Origin: Palaemon carinicauda
Taxonomy: Eukaryota > Arthropoda > Malacostraca > Decapoda > Palaemonidae
Length of the DNA stretch: 64,000 nucleotides
Reading direction: 5' to 3'
Assembly (NCBI RefSeq): GCF_036898095.1
Contig: NC_090766.1
Span: forward strand, 31,601,972 to 31,665,971
The position numbers and the translations under genes are program-made. The notes under the pieces were generated by a model that made no database searches, was not told the DNA's origin, and saw only the letters and a list, made by a program, of their open reading frames with translations. The first letter of the stretch is position 1; the number at the start of each line of letters is the position of its first letter. Positions 11,601 through 22,021 of this stretch are shown here, piece by piece.

Positions 11601-13073
11601 GCTGGCGAGCAGGTGAAAGCTGGCGAGCAGGAGAGCGCTGACGAGCAGGAGAGCGCTGGCGAACAGGGGCGTGTTGGCGATCAGGAGAGCGCTGGTGAGA
11701 AGAGTCTGACGACTCATCTGCCGTAGAGAGCTTGCGCGCAGGAGGGCACTGGTGAGCAGGAGAGCGCTGGCGAGCAGGAGAGCGCTGGCGAGCAGGTGAG
11801 CGCTGGCGAGCAGGTGAGCGCTGGCGAGCAGGAGAGCGCTGGCGAGGAGAGTCAGGAGACTCTACAGCAGGAGAGCGCTAGCGCGCAAGAGAGCGCTGGC
11901 GAGCAGGAGAGTGCTGACGAGCAGGCGCGCGCTGGCGATTAGGAGAGCGGTGGCGCTTGCGCGCTACTGAAGGGCGCACAGGTGAAACCTGGCGCGGAAG
12001 GGCCTCACCCACATTGTGGGATAAGCCCTTCTGCCCTGAAGGGACCGGTGCTTGCGTAGGCAAAGAAGATCTAGCAGGCGCAGGAGATCGAGAACGATCT
12101 GCAGAAAGGTCCAGTGGAGTTACTGCTACGGTCTGCTCCTGACGAGAAGAGTCCTTCACAGGGGACGACGCGGATGACGACCCGAAGAGAAGGCGCCTCT
12201 TGACTCCCTTGTAAGGAGAAGGAAGGCCTCGGCAACGAAGAGGAGGGCGAGCCTTACAGCGAAGACGACCTCGAGGCAGGGTATCACCGTCGTCGATTCT
12301 CCAAAGAGGAGTCTCTGTTAGTGCACTCCCCCGAGGGGGAGCAACACTCGCAGGAGAGACCGTTGGACCCAGCTTCCCCCTCGAAGGATGTTTGGAGGGG
12401 GCACCTGGGCCTTCAGCAACATCCGCAACAGTAGCAGCAGGGGTTTGACCCAACCCGTCGGGCGCCTCTCCCACAACAACATCAACAATAGCCAGGGGGT
12501 CTACCTCTGGTATTACCGGCAACTGTTGGACAGCTGCCCCCAACTGGATCAGATCAAACAGGGCTTCCTTGGAGGGCGTGCCCTTGAGCCCAAAGGAAGC
12601 CCAAAGCTGGAAAAGATCATTGTTAGACACAGTCTGGTCGTAATCCACAAAATCAATAATATCCTCCCCCAAAAGGAGGAGGGGGAGCTGCCTCGCTATG
12701 GGAGGCAACGCCCTCTCCCGCACCCCAAGTTTGGGAAACAAAAGTAGGGCCTATGCTACCACTCGGCGGCCTCTCATTTGAGACCGAACGAGTAGGAGCT
12801 TCGGAGGAGGTTCAGGCAACGGAAGAAGAGTCCTTAGAGCCTTCCTTCCCCAGGGCAGTCCCTAAGGGAGAACGGTCTCACTAAGAACTCTTCTCACGCT
12901 GCCGGGCAAACCTCTCCCACTGGGAGGTAGGCCACTCCCGACATTCCATACACAGATTATCACTATCACACCGTTCGACATCGACACTGCGGGCAAAGGG
13001 TGTGAGGGTCTGTCTCGACCGCCGACATGAATGTTCCACAGGGGCGATCGGGAAGTCCAGGGCATTTCCGCAT
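8633..13073 (-). pseudogene. Gag-like ORF1 of DIRS A with Cys-rich N-terminus and expanded Arg/Pro/Ala region
   Basis: The proposed start is the ATG at 13073 (MRKCPGLP), placed by alignment with element C. An N-terminal Cys-rich motif (CG-x-F, DPHTLC-x2-C, C-x2-C, W) crosses a frameshift near 12990. Next come an acidic/Ser-rich stretch (12741-11878), a very long Arg/Pro/Ala/His-rich low-complexity stretch (about 11900-10313), and the conserved C-terminal domain (10312-8633) with WLDVWLGSLG, LLSGTRSIEFLAHQV and LKRRDAV. It ends in a basic tail GRNGRGRKR-like segment at 8633. One TAA at about 9300 interrupts the last part in frame. Function by family: RNA or particle binding; inferred, not shown. 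Confidence 0.65.
10313..11900. repeat. Coding minisatellites in the gag of DIRS A
   Basis: Three simple arrays abut. GGCGCGTGGG-type GC-rich repeats occupy about 10540-10750. A unit of about 34 bp containing GTGCGTGAATGCACAGGTGA, repeated about five times, occupies 10785-10935. GAGCAGGAGAGCGCTGGC-type repeats occupy about 11570-11900. On the coding strand all three frames stay open for long stretches (244 to 435 codons), giving Arg/Pro/Ala/His-rich products. Confidence 0.8.
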
Positions 13074-13196
13074 AATGGAAGCAAAGGTAGAGGCCAACTT
13101 CAAACAAACACACACTGAAAGAAAAAGAAAAACAGATTATTGCTGTTAAATATGTGAGGACGGGACCGAAACATCTGTACATCGTCCGAGCCAAAA

Positions 13197-13381
13197 GTGC
13201 AGTGAGGCTGCTCACCGGTGTGTGGGGGGGGGAGGGTAGCTAGCTACCCCTCCCCTACCCCAGTGCTAACTAGCGCGGGGGTAGTTTAACCCTCGTTAAA
13301 ATCCAATGGCTCGTCATTTCAGCTATGCCGAAAGTAAACCCTATGTAAATAGCGTGGTTTGTATTTCGGTTACGGAACAAA
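13197..13381. repeat. DIRS A right ITR (element 5' end)
   Basis: Inverted counterpart of 4836-5043. The palindrome here has lost one G, so it is imperfect. The right edge ends GGTTACGGAACAAA and then leaves the repeat. Confidence 0.88.
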
Positions 13382-13785
13382 CAAGAATAATAAGAAAAGT
13401 TTAATGCAAAGCAAGTGTGTGCGCATGTGCATGAACACGTCAGCCAGCGACTCTGTGAGTTGAGGGGAGCAGCAACTCTGCCTCAGGCAGTCACCCCGTG
13501 ACGATGAATGAGACTGGATGTGGTCACGCATGCTCCGACAGTCCCAATAGACTATTTGCTTGCTCCTTGAAATAGCACAGCAAAAATCCTGGGATGTAAA
13601 AAAAAGTGCACTATAAAAGCACAATGCACTGCATAACACTTAACTGTTTACTTGCATCACTACACTGCACATTAAATATGAATAAATCGAATAACAACGA
13701 ATGCACATTTGAACTGGGAGTCTATTAATGGCGTCGACCGGTTCCTGTTGTCCACGTCTTGAAAAAAGTTCTCATAATACGACAC
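13382..13785 (-). other. Probable Gypsy 5' leader, interrupted by DIRS A
   Basis: No gene is seen. The stretch lies between the right end of DIRS A and the candidate LTR and would connect with 4835-4764 on the other side of DIRS A to form the leader upstream of gag. I did not identify a clear tRNA primer-binding site next to the LTR, which lowers confidence. Confidence 0.4.
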
Positions 13786-14054
13786 TGTAAGTTCAATACG
13801 CCATGTACGTGTTGGTAACTTCCTTAACCTTTATTGGTGGGGCAAGGATACAACTTAAAAAGTAGATTCTCAATGTCTATTAGAGCAAATACACAAGATA
13901 CGTGGGACACGAGGAAAGATAACTTATCAGCTAAGGGGACGAAGACGAACAGACTGCATCATGGGAACACAACACATAAGTGTTGCCAATGCTGACCCAA
14001 TGTTGCCACATCATATCAATAACATTACAGGAATTAATCTACTGATATGTAACA
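13786..14054 (-). repeat. Candidate 5' LTR of the Gypsy element
   Basis: On the minus strand it starts TGTTACATATC and ends GAACTTACA, so it has TGT...ACA borders over 269 bp. An AATAAA polyadenylation signal lies in CACCAATAAAGG about 50 bp before the end. Position and orientation match the Gypsy gag-pol at 1-4763. The partner LTR is outside the window, so identity cannot be checked here. Confidence 0.45.
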
Positions 14055-14169
14055 TCTGAAATAATGGTTGCAAGTACATAATACGGTTAACAATACGTAC
14101 AATAATGATAATACAGTACTGTAAATGGCATATGCAATAATACTAATCATGATAATACTGGAACATGTG

Positions 14170-14395
14170 AAATATCAAAAATTTTGAAGTAATTTTTATT
14201 TTTCCTAACATACTTACCGAGAACTACTTTCTTAGGAGTTACCTGTAACCTCCTCTCTACCGACCAGAGTTTTGTGTAGGGTACCCTCTACCCCGTTTTC
14301 TATGGAGGCCTACCCCCGGCATTAAAGAATGTGCCCCGAGGGTAGGCTTATCGCTAGGTCGATGTCCGTCCGGGTCAACAGCTCCAGTAAGTTCT
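14170..14395. repeat. DIRS B left ITR
   Basis: Inverted match to 20502-20702, including CTAGGTCGATGTCCG and GTCAACAGCTCCAGTAAGTT. The outer few bases at 14170-14185 diverge slightly from the ICR version. Confidence 0.88.
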
Positions 14396-14461
14396 ATTGA
14401 AGTAGCACAATGCTTGCAAGGGAAGAGAGGCACTCGGGGAAGGAAGGGAGGGCCATTACCC

Positions 14462-14561
14462 GAAAGTAGTTCTCGGTAAGTATGTTAGGAAAAATAAAAA
14501 TTACTTAAAATTTTTTATTTGTTCCAACACGAATACTTACCTCGAACTACTTTCTTAGGAG
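14462..14561. repeat. DIRS B internal complementary region
   Basis: The left half is the reverse complement of the left ITR edge (TCGGTAAGTATGTTAGGAAA). The right half (GTTCCAACACGAATACTTAC) equals the right ITR edge read inward. The switch occurs at about 14520/14521. Confidence 0.88.
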
Positions 14562-14892
14562 ACTTACACTTTAGGAGGCAGGAGTGCTATCTGACCCACA
14601 GACCCGGTAAGCCCAGGAATAACGGTACATACTAGAAAACGGACGAGACGGTACATACTAGAAAACGGACGAGAGGGTAACAACACAAAGAGCTCACGTT
14701 AGTGTCTAAGTACTCACCCTTTGAAAAACTTCTTCTGATGTTGCATCCAGTAGCGTAATCGTGAAGAATGTGTGATCCAATGGTACAAGTTGGTACTCCC
14801 CGATGAGGCTAGGGAGCAACTGGGTAGGATGGAAAGAAAACGGACCTGTGTCTCCCGGTTGCTATCCGTGATCGAGCCTGGGGCTTTTACCG

Positions 14893-16337
14893 TTACACCA
14901 CTTGGAGGGCGGAGATGACTGTTCCAATGGAGAACCCATCTAAGGACTTCCTCGAGTAGTTCTTGAGGTAATGGGCAGTAAAGGTTGACTGGTTCGACCA
15001 AGTACCTGCTCGAAGGATCTGAACCACTGCCATGTTTTTCTCAAAGGCTAAGGACGAGCTCAGGCCTCTGATGTCATGAGGTCTGGGGGTGCCTGACATG
15101 GCCATGCCTTCCTTCTTGTAGGCTCTGGCAATAATTTGTCTCAACCAGAAGGAAATGGTGTTCTTGGACACTTGCTTCTTAGTAATACCCGTGGATACGA
15201 AGAGGCTCTTGATGCCTGGGCGGAGATGAGCCGTTCTTTCAAGATATTTTCTAATGGTCCGTACAGGGCATAATTTCAAATCCTCCGAATTACCCATCCT
15301 AGGGATGGCTGGTATTGAGAAACCTTCGAACTTTGGATCCCAGACTGCTGGGTTCTGGGTCTTCGCCACAAAAGAAGGAACGAACTTGAAGGATACTTCT
15401 TTCCAACCCTTCGAATGAGAAACGTCATATGACAGCCCATGGATCTCACCCACTCTCTTAGCGGACGCCAAGGCCAGCAAGAAGACGGCCTTGAGAGTGA
15501 GATCCCTGTCCAAGATATCTTTCAAAGGTTCAAAGGGGGGCCACACAACATCTTCAGGACCTTAGCTAAGTCCCACTGGGGCACCCTACTCGCCTGTGGG
15601 GGGCAGGACTGCTCGAAGCTTTTGACAAGCATCGCTATGTGCCTAGAGGCCCCCAGGTCGATGCCCTTCAGGAGGAAGACTTGGCCTAAGGCGGCCTGAA
15701 CCCCTTTTATGGCTGGGATTGACATTCCCATCTTGTCTCTGAGAAACACCAGAAAATATGCTATGTCTGGGACAGATGCCTTAAGAGGTTTAATGTGCCT
15801 CTCAGAGCACCACTTCGTGAAGGAGGCCCACTTAGCCTGGTAGACCGCGGCTGAAGACTTTCTCAGGTATAGCGACATTCTCTTAGCAGTGGATGAAGAA
15901 TATCCTTCTTTCTTCAGGAGTCGCTCGATAGTCTCCAGGCGTGAAGATGTAGGGAGAGTGGGTTGTCGTGGAGCCTGAGAAAATGAGGTTGATGCAGAAG
16001 ATCTGACCTGTTGGGCAGAGGCCACGGTGGTTGACTCGCCAGGTCTTTTAGGTCCGCGAACATCTCTCTCCGGCCACCAGGGCGCTACCAAAGTCATCTT
16101 TAGGTTTCGGAGTGTCCTTACTCTGTTGAGCACCTGCCTTATCAACGTGAAAGGGGGAAAAGCGTACACGTCTAGATTGTCCCACTTGTGCTGAAAGGCG
16201 TCTTCCAAGGCTGCTTTCGAGTCTGGTACAGGAGAACAATATACGGGGAGTTGGGCGTTGAGTTTTGTTGCAAAGAGGTCCATCAACGGGGAACCCCAAC
16301 GTTGGATGATGAGCTTAGCTACTTCTGGAAGGAGGGA
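14893..16337 (-). pseudogene. Tyrosine recombinase of DIRS B, all catalytic residues present
   Basis: The N-terminal part (16286-15540) has SRLETIERLLKKEGYSSSTA and KSSAAVYQAKWASFTKWC. The catalytic part (15546-14893) has Arg31 in SAKRVGEI, His157 and Arg160 in PHDIRG, and His192 and Tyr193 in FTAHYL, numbering from that frame's first Met. The two frames are split only at a six-base run at 15535-15540, where a seventh base would keep frame. Upstream, the N-terminal part is in the same frame as RNase H, separated by one TAG at about 16338, so RNase H and YR belonged to one pol ORF. Confidence 0.85.
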
Positions 16338-18012
16338 CTATTCTGGCCCTACTATCTGGCCCACTCTGCTGAGACCGTCGGCCAGCACGTTTTTCTTCCC
16401 GGGAATGAACCATGCTAACAACACCACTTGGTTGTCTTCTGCCCAATCTAGAATTTTTATGGTGAGATCACACAACTCCTTCGACTTCAAGCCTCCTTGC
16501 TTCTTTATGTATGCTACTACCGTGGCATTGTCGCACATAAACGCCACGGTGTTTCCCTTTACAAGATCTGCGAAGTGTAGGCAAGCCTTCTGGACTGCCT
16601 TCAACTCCAGGACATTGATGTGGAGTTCCTTTTCTCCGTCCAACCAGGTCCCTCGTGCTGTTTCGTCGAGGAGATGGGCTCCCCACCCTTGGTTGGAGGC
16701 GTCTGTGAACAGTAGTAACTCGGGGGGGGGGGGGTCGCTCGCGAAGGGCATCCCCTTGAGTGAGTTCGACCGGCAATGCCACCATTCCAGGGAGGCCTCG
16801 TGTTTGGTAGAACTGGGATTAGTACTTGTTGTGAGTCCAGTTGGCACCAGAGGTTCTTCAGGCTCCATTGCACGGCTCTGAGCCTTACCCTCCCTTGGGG
16901 AACTAGTTTCTCCAATGAGACCAGGTGACCTATCAGTCTCTGCCAGTCTTTCGCTCTCCTGGGACGCCCCGACAGGAACGGCCGAATGATTTCCATGAGG
17001 TTGTTTATTCTGTCTCCCGAAGGGAAGGTTTTTCCCAGAATGGTATCTAACGTCATTCCCAAGTAGGTCATTCTGGTGGATGGGGATAGGTTTGATTTCT
17101 CCGGGTTGATTATGATGCCCAGATCCTTGCAAAACTGGAGGATTTTCATCCCTTGTTCCTCCAAGAGGTCCTTCGAGGAGGAAAGAAGCAACCAGTCGTC
17201 CAGGTATTGGATGAGGCGAATGCCTCGTTCGTGAGCCCACACTGAGACAGTCGTGAAGACTCTCGTGAACACCTGGGGCGCTGTTGACAATCCGAAGCAA
17301 AGGGTCTTGAATTGCAGGATCTGGGAACCCCATTTCACCCGAAGAAACTTTCGACTCGAGGGGTGGACCGGAATTTGGAAGTAGGCGTCCTTGAGGTCTA
17401 TGGTCATCATGTAATCTTTCTCCCTCAAGGACAGCAGGACTGACTTCGGAGTGTCCATTTTTAAGTCTGTCTTCTTGATGAACTTGTCGAGAGCCGACAG
17501 ATCTATAACCGACCTCCACCCCCCGTCGCTTTTTCTACCAGGGACAGACGACTGTAGAAACCCGGGCCTGGGAGAAGAATTTCTTCCATGGCCCCCTTCT
17601 CTAATATGGAGGACACCTCCTCTTGAAGGGCGGTCTTCTTTAATGGGTCTTTGGGAGCCAGCCATTCCGCCCGGCTGGCCGGGATTAGAGGGGGTGGTTC
17701 TGCTAAGAACGGTAGTCTGTAGCCCTCCTTTAGTACGGACACTGTCCAAGGCTCCGCTCCATGAGCCTTCCATGCTTGCCAATGTAGTCTGAGGCATCCC
17801 CCAACCCGAAGCTTGGGCGGGGATAGGGGACCTCCCACTCTATCTCCTTCTGGAGGGGCGGCCTGAACGGCCTCTCCTAGAGGCAGAGTAACCTGTTCTG
17901 AAGGAGCTTGAAGATGCTGGAGCTCCCCTACAGGGGGGCTGAGGCATTGAGAACCAGGAGGAAGAGGGAGCCTCTCTCCTCGTGCTGGGAGAGGCCTGGG
18001 CCGCTGCGGCAC
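16338..18012 (-). pseudogene. Reverse transcriptase and RNase H of DIRS B
   Basis: The RT start region (GGCLRLHWQAWKAHGAEPW) is in the 18012-17503 frame. RT continues in the 17797 frame with DLSALDKF, IDLKDAYFQIPVHPSS, CFGLSTAPQVFTRVF and YLDDWLLLSS (catalytic). RNase H follows in the 17519 frame with ELLLFTDASNQGWGAHL, INVLELKAVQKA and FMCDNATVVAYIKKQGG. The first frame change is at a six-base C run (17519-17524). The second is near 16800. RNase H ends QIVGPE then TAG, where A, C and D have Trp. Confidence 0.85.
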
Positions 18013-18044
18013 TATCTGAGACGGACCTCTTGTAGGGCGGTCTC

Positions 18045-20299
18045 CTAGAAGGCGTAGGCCTGGGGGTGTTTGACTCTTTCCTCTTCGAGACCTTCTCCAT
18101 GATGGTCTCTAGTTCTTTTAGGGGAAACAAGGAGTCCCCCCCACAAGGGTAGGCTCCTCATGGCCCGCGCTTCCCTGTCTGGAACCTTCCGGGACACCTT
18201 AGCCAGTACGGTGTCTCTTTTGCGGAGTACCCAGTTAGCTGTCAAGGCGAGCGACTGGTACGTTAAAAACTTTAAGGTTTTACCCCCGGAGGTAATAAGT
18301 TCCCTCAGGAGGTTCTGCTGGTCAGGGTCCACGGGGTCGAACGAGGGTTGTACTCCTACTAAGGTGGAAGTCCACCAGTCCAGCCAAGAGGAGACGTTCA
18401 CCAGATCCCTTGACATTTCTTCCATCATGGAGGCCTCCGATGGAGAAAAACAAATTGGGGCCGAAGAGGCTCTATCCTCTGAGATGCCCTGACCCAGGAT
18501 GTCAAGGGAAGATTCCACTTTACAGGGGCCTGGGCGACGCCCCTCCGGCACATATACTTTGCCCTGAGTCATGAGGCCCCGGAGCAATTTTGAGGAACTC
18601 TGGGTTTTGGGGGCCTCGGCATTACTAGCCACCACTTTGTCCACATACTCTTGCCCTAGGACCAGATCTCGGGCTAGAGGAAGCGCCAGAGACGTCTTAG
18701 GTTGGGTAGGGGTCTGCATTATCCGTAACAGGCTTAACCTCCAGTAGTCTTCGTCCGTAGCTGCAGGTTCCTCAATCTTATGGTGCCTCCTGATAAGGCC
18801 AATCACCCTCCTACAGGCCGAGTCCTCCGTTGGGGAACCCTCCCTCCCGTCAGCCGAGGTCTCGGCTTGAGACCGGGGAGCTGGGTTGCCAGGCACACCG
18901 ACCGGACGTCTAGATCTTGGAGCCAGGGGTGCCGTCCTACCGAGGTACTGGACTTCATCGGCGGGGACGTCCGCACCAGGGGCCGGGGTTAATGCAGGCA
19001 TCGTTGAGGACTCTCGTCCGCTCAAGGGCTCTGGGTGACGAGGACGCGGTTCCCGTGGGCTGACCCGACAGCGGGAACCGTTCCTTCCGACCCGAAGGCC
19101 GCACCAGCTGGGCTGGTTCGGCCAGGCTGCCCGAAAAGAAGCGCGTTTCCCCAGCTGGGCGAGGTGAACCGGAGGCTTCGAGGACTTACGCCTACCTGTG
19201 AGTCCTTCCTGCGAACTTGGTTGCGAGGGTCAAGGTCGTGTTTGGAGGAAGGTATCCTTGGCGAGAACTCCCTGGAACGGCGGTCCGGGGAACAAAGTAC
19301 TCTTGACTCCCGGGGTACGAAGACCCAATCGCCATCAGGAGACCTACTCCTCCTGTACTTACGCCCTGGGGAGCGGGAGCGCTTCCTACAGTACCTGGAG
19401 CGCGACCTAGAACGGGAACGCCTGCTCCTGGACCGCTCTCTCCAACGACGATGTTTTCTCCTGGCTTCTTCCCCCGACGAGTAATAGTCTTCTGAAGAAC
19501 CCGACGACACTGCACTTATCGTATGGCGGGCGGTAGCGGGGACTGCGGGGGACTTCGTAACTCGCTGAGTGCCCGAGGTCGACGGTTGAAGGAAATCTTC
19601 GGGGACTTCTGTGAGAGGGGCCGGGAACGATCCATGACGCTCCATGCTAGGAAGCCAGGGGTCCAGGCCCTCTTCCATTCGTAACGGGACCTACCTGGTG
19701 TCTTCGGAAGCTTCCAACCGAAGGCATCATTACCCGTAGACCGTAACTTATTTTGGTTGTCGGCGCCTACCGAAGACCCTGAAGCACAGGCCCACGAGGG
19801 CGGCGAAGACACAGACACAACGTTACTACCCTATAAGGGGTCATCGGAGGACACGTGGCCCCCGAGCACGGGCCGACTCTCCGGACGCACTACTGGGTTC
19901 TTCAATAGCCCTAGAAGGACCCGCAACTGCCACTGCACCTTCACTAGACTCTTGGGGAAGACTGCTTTGTTCCTTCTCCACGACAGACTTACCTCGGCCC
20001 CTACTCTGTGTAGGGGACGGCGAAACAGAGGCCCCGTCGGACCGCTCACTGGGTGATGGTAGCGGCGAAGTAACGCTAGCTTTTCTGGGGGAACGTTTCG
20101 CCGATTTCCTCTTTTTAGTTCCGTAACGTACCCACTGGATATCACTCCAACCTACACACTCGGGGCACGTATCTGCTGACGAACAAACCCTTCCCCTACA
20201 GGAGGAGCAAAGGGAGTGAGGGTCCACTTCAGGCTTGGAGAGGAACGCTCCACACGATTTACCGGCTCTAGGCCCAGGACAACGGCGGATTTGCTCCAT
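18045..20299 (-). pseudogene. Gag-like ORF1 of DIRS B with Cys-rich N-terminus and RS domain
   Basis: The candidate start is the ATG at 20299 (MEQIRRCPGPRAGKSCGAF), followed by DPHSLCSSCRGRVC and CPECVGW, the Cys-rich motif shared with A, C and D. A central Arg-Ser region at about 19440-19290 (RSRSRRSRSRSRSRYCRKRS) resembles splicing-factor RS domains. The C-terminal part has WLDWWTSTLVG, KTLKFLTYQSLALTANW and VLRKRDTV, homologous to A. The basic tail (GYSASRRGRSGRPSRRR) ends at 17840 in another frame. Frame changes near 19830, 19680, 19025 and 18130 show decay or sequence errors. Confidence 0.65.
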
Positions 20300-20501
20300 A
20301 ATGCACACACGCAAGACACAAGCACGAAGGGAATCAAGGAATACACTGGGTAAGCACAAAGGTGGAAGGTGAACACACAGGAACACCCGTGAACAGTACA
20401 CAGGAAACACAAGTTACCGCGCGGGGAACACATGGGACACACAGAACGCACACAAAGGATCGATAGAGAATGAGGGCGACGTGTTGACACGTCGCGACCA
20501 G

Positions 20502-20702
20502 AGAACTTACTGGAGCTGTTGACCCGGGCGGACATCGACCTAGCGATAAGCCTACCCTCGGGGCACATTCTTTAATGCTGGGGGTAGGCCTCCATAGAAA
20601 ATGGGGTAGAGGGTACCCTACACAAAACTCTGGTCGGTAGAGAGGAGGTTACAGGTAACTCCTAAGAAAGTAGTTCGAGGTAAGTATTCGTGTTGGAACA
20701 AG
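20502..20702. repeat. DIRS B right ITR (element 5' end)
   Basis: Inverted counterpart of 14170-14395. Its outer edge reads ...TATTCGTGTTGGAACAA and is reproduced in the ICR. Confidence 0.88.
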
Positions 20703-21832
20703 TGTCTTTTCATGTACCTACACAGGGAACCACCAAGCCCTTCTCCACTGATGTCACTGGAGACACAAAATGCACAGGGGGTACTGGGGGAGCGATAGCA
20801 TTCACTACCAACTCCCTCAAAAAAGTGATGAAGAGCCTACCTGAAAGACCTAAGGAAAACCAAGCCTTCCTTACATCAAACTTATTGTCAACAACCTGCA
20901 TGGTTAAAGTCAAAGAGGGTCCAGCCATATTTGGAAAAGCACGGTGCTATAAGCCCTAGGGCTCCAGCAAGGAAAAATAGCCCAGTGAGGAACAATGAAC
21001 ACCATGGGTTCCCCATGCACCAGCAAAACCTGGAACTCAGTTAATGTAGAGCAATCCACCTGACAATAGTGTAGTCTCTGGGGGCCAATCCAAGGGTGCA
21101 TGCACAGTCACAACAGCAGCAGCGGTCACCCTTGAGGCTAAAGACTTATCCAGGGCCTTCTTAGGCATTGCCCAGGCTAAGCTTTACTAACGCTTTGCAC
21201 GTTTCCTTCCATTGAGGGTGTATGCCTACCACTGCACCAGAGGCCACAACCTACACTTGGAATATGGGGATAACTCCAAAGTCATATCCCTACAGGAGGC
21301 ATAAAGGAAGATTGGAATCAACAGCCGCTTTAGCCATAAACCACTTGGAGCGTCCTCCCTCCCCACTGTTGAAAAGAACATTCTTACTTCCACTCCATTA
21401 CAAATGACCATTCCCTTCCTGTAAACAGATAGAAACTGACAATTTAATTTTTCAGAAGCTGTCTGCACATCTGTACACAACAGCAGCCGAAATGAAAAGC
21501 AAGGTTTCTCCGACTGGAGCTCCGCTCCCTAATCGATTGAATAACCGACTCGTTATCTAACTTTAATGACCAATATCAGATCACAATGAAACATCCCTAA
21601 TTAAAGGACAAGGGTTTGTATGTTGCGTAGGAACAACTGTGAGGTACAGTATTGCAGGTCTCCACTGTTTCTTGGCCCTATTTCTACAGTATATCAAAAG
21701 GACGATTGAAGAGGGTATGACTAACATTACTACAATTCTGCTAATTTCTACATATGATTCTAGTAAGCATTACATTAGCATTCAATCTGTTAGCAGTTGA
21801 TATCAGTCTGATTGGAAAAACCAATCTCTTAC
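20703..21832. other. Intron sequence with a LINE-tail copy at 20928-20994
   Basis: No supported gene. 20928-20994 (TTGGAAAAGCACGGTGCTAT, then AATAGCCCAGTGAGGAA) matches the 3' tail of the LINE at about 245-312, so it is a short relic of the same family. The rest is unrecognised and may be further repeat. Confidence 0.6.
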
Positions 21833-22021
21833 CGTTGAATCAATTTTTTCTCTACGCTCCTCTCCAGATAATGCCGAGTAAAGGTCTTTAGCAGATTCTC
21901 GAGCTAGCGTAACAAGATTCTCGTCGTGCGGATAAAGAAGAAGACGATCTAATACTGATTCAATGCTATCGCCTTCACCGAAGTCAACAACAAATGGGTT
22001 TGTGCCTTCACTTATGGAGGC
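21833..22021 (-). CDS. PDZD8: Host gene exon, PDZD8-like C-terminal helical region
   Basis: The acceptor is TTGAATTCCAG just before 22021 and the donor is ACG|GTAAGAG at 21833/21832. The exon is 189 bp, phase 0 to 0, encoding 63 residues: ASISEGTNPFVVDFGEGDSI, then a predicted helix with LLLYPHDENLVTLARESAKD, then SGEERREKIDST. It lies on the same strand as the upstream exons and its phase fits the exon at 33137-33310. Because it ends in a good donor, the gene continues leftward. I recognise it only by context; the residues alone would not prove PDZD8. Confidence 0.7.

Larger units (their letters stand above)
4836..13381 (-). mobile_element. DIRS-type tyrosine-recombinase retrotransposon A, near full length
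   Basis: The element is about 8.5 kb. Its left end (AAATGACAAATTCGGAGATA) and right end (read inward on the minus strand, TTTGTTCCGTAACCGAAATA) open ITRs of roughly 185-208 bp. An ICR lies at 5090-5188. The minus strand encodes gag-like ORF, RT, RNase H and YR in that order. There is no obvious target-site duplication, as expected for recombinase-mediated insertion. It is nested in the Gypsy leader. Lesions include a 38-bp tandem duplication in RT, a stop upstream of YR, a stop in gag and a frameshift in the gag N-terminus. Confidence 0.9.
14170..20702 (-). mobile_element. DIRS-type retrotransposon B, complete ends, least decayed copy
   Basis: The element is about 6.5 kb with ITRs of about 200-225 bp, an ICR at 14462-14561, and gag, RT, RNase H and YR on the minus strand. 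Its ITR sequence (CTACTTTCTTAGGAG, GGTAGGCTTATCGCTAGG) is unrelated to A/C/E and D, so it is a separate family. Two pol frame breaks fall at six-base G/C runs where seven would keep frame. The other pol breaks are one TAG at a conserved Trp position and one shift near 16800. Confidence 0.9.

Noticed and set aside
21206..21480. Possible exon near the B right flank
   Set aside because: Short frames on both strands, no consensus splice pair and no recognisable domain.
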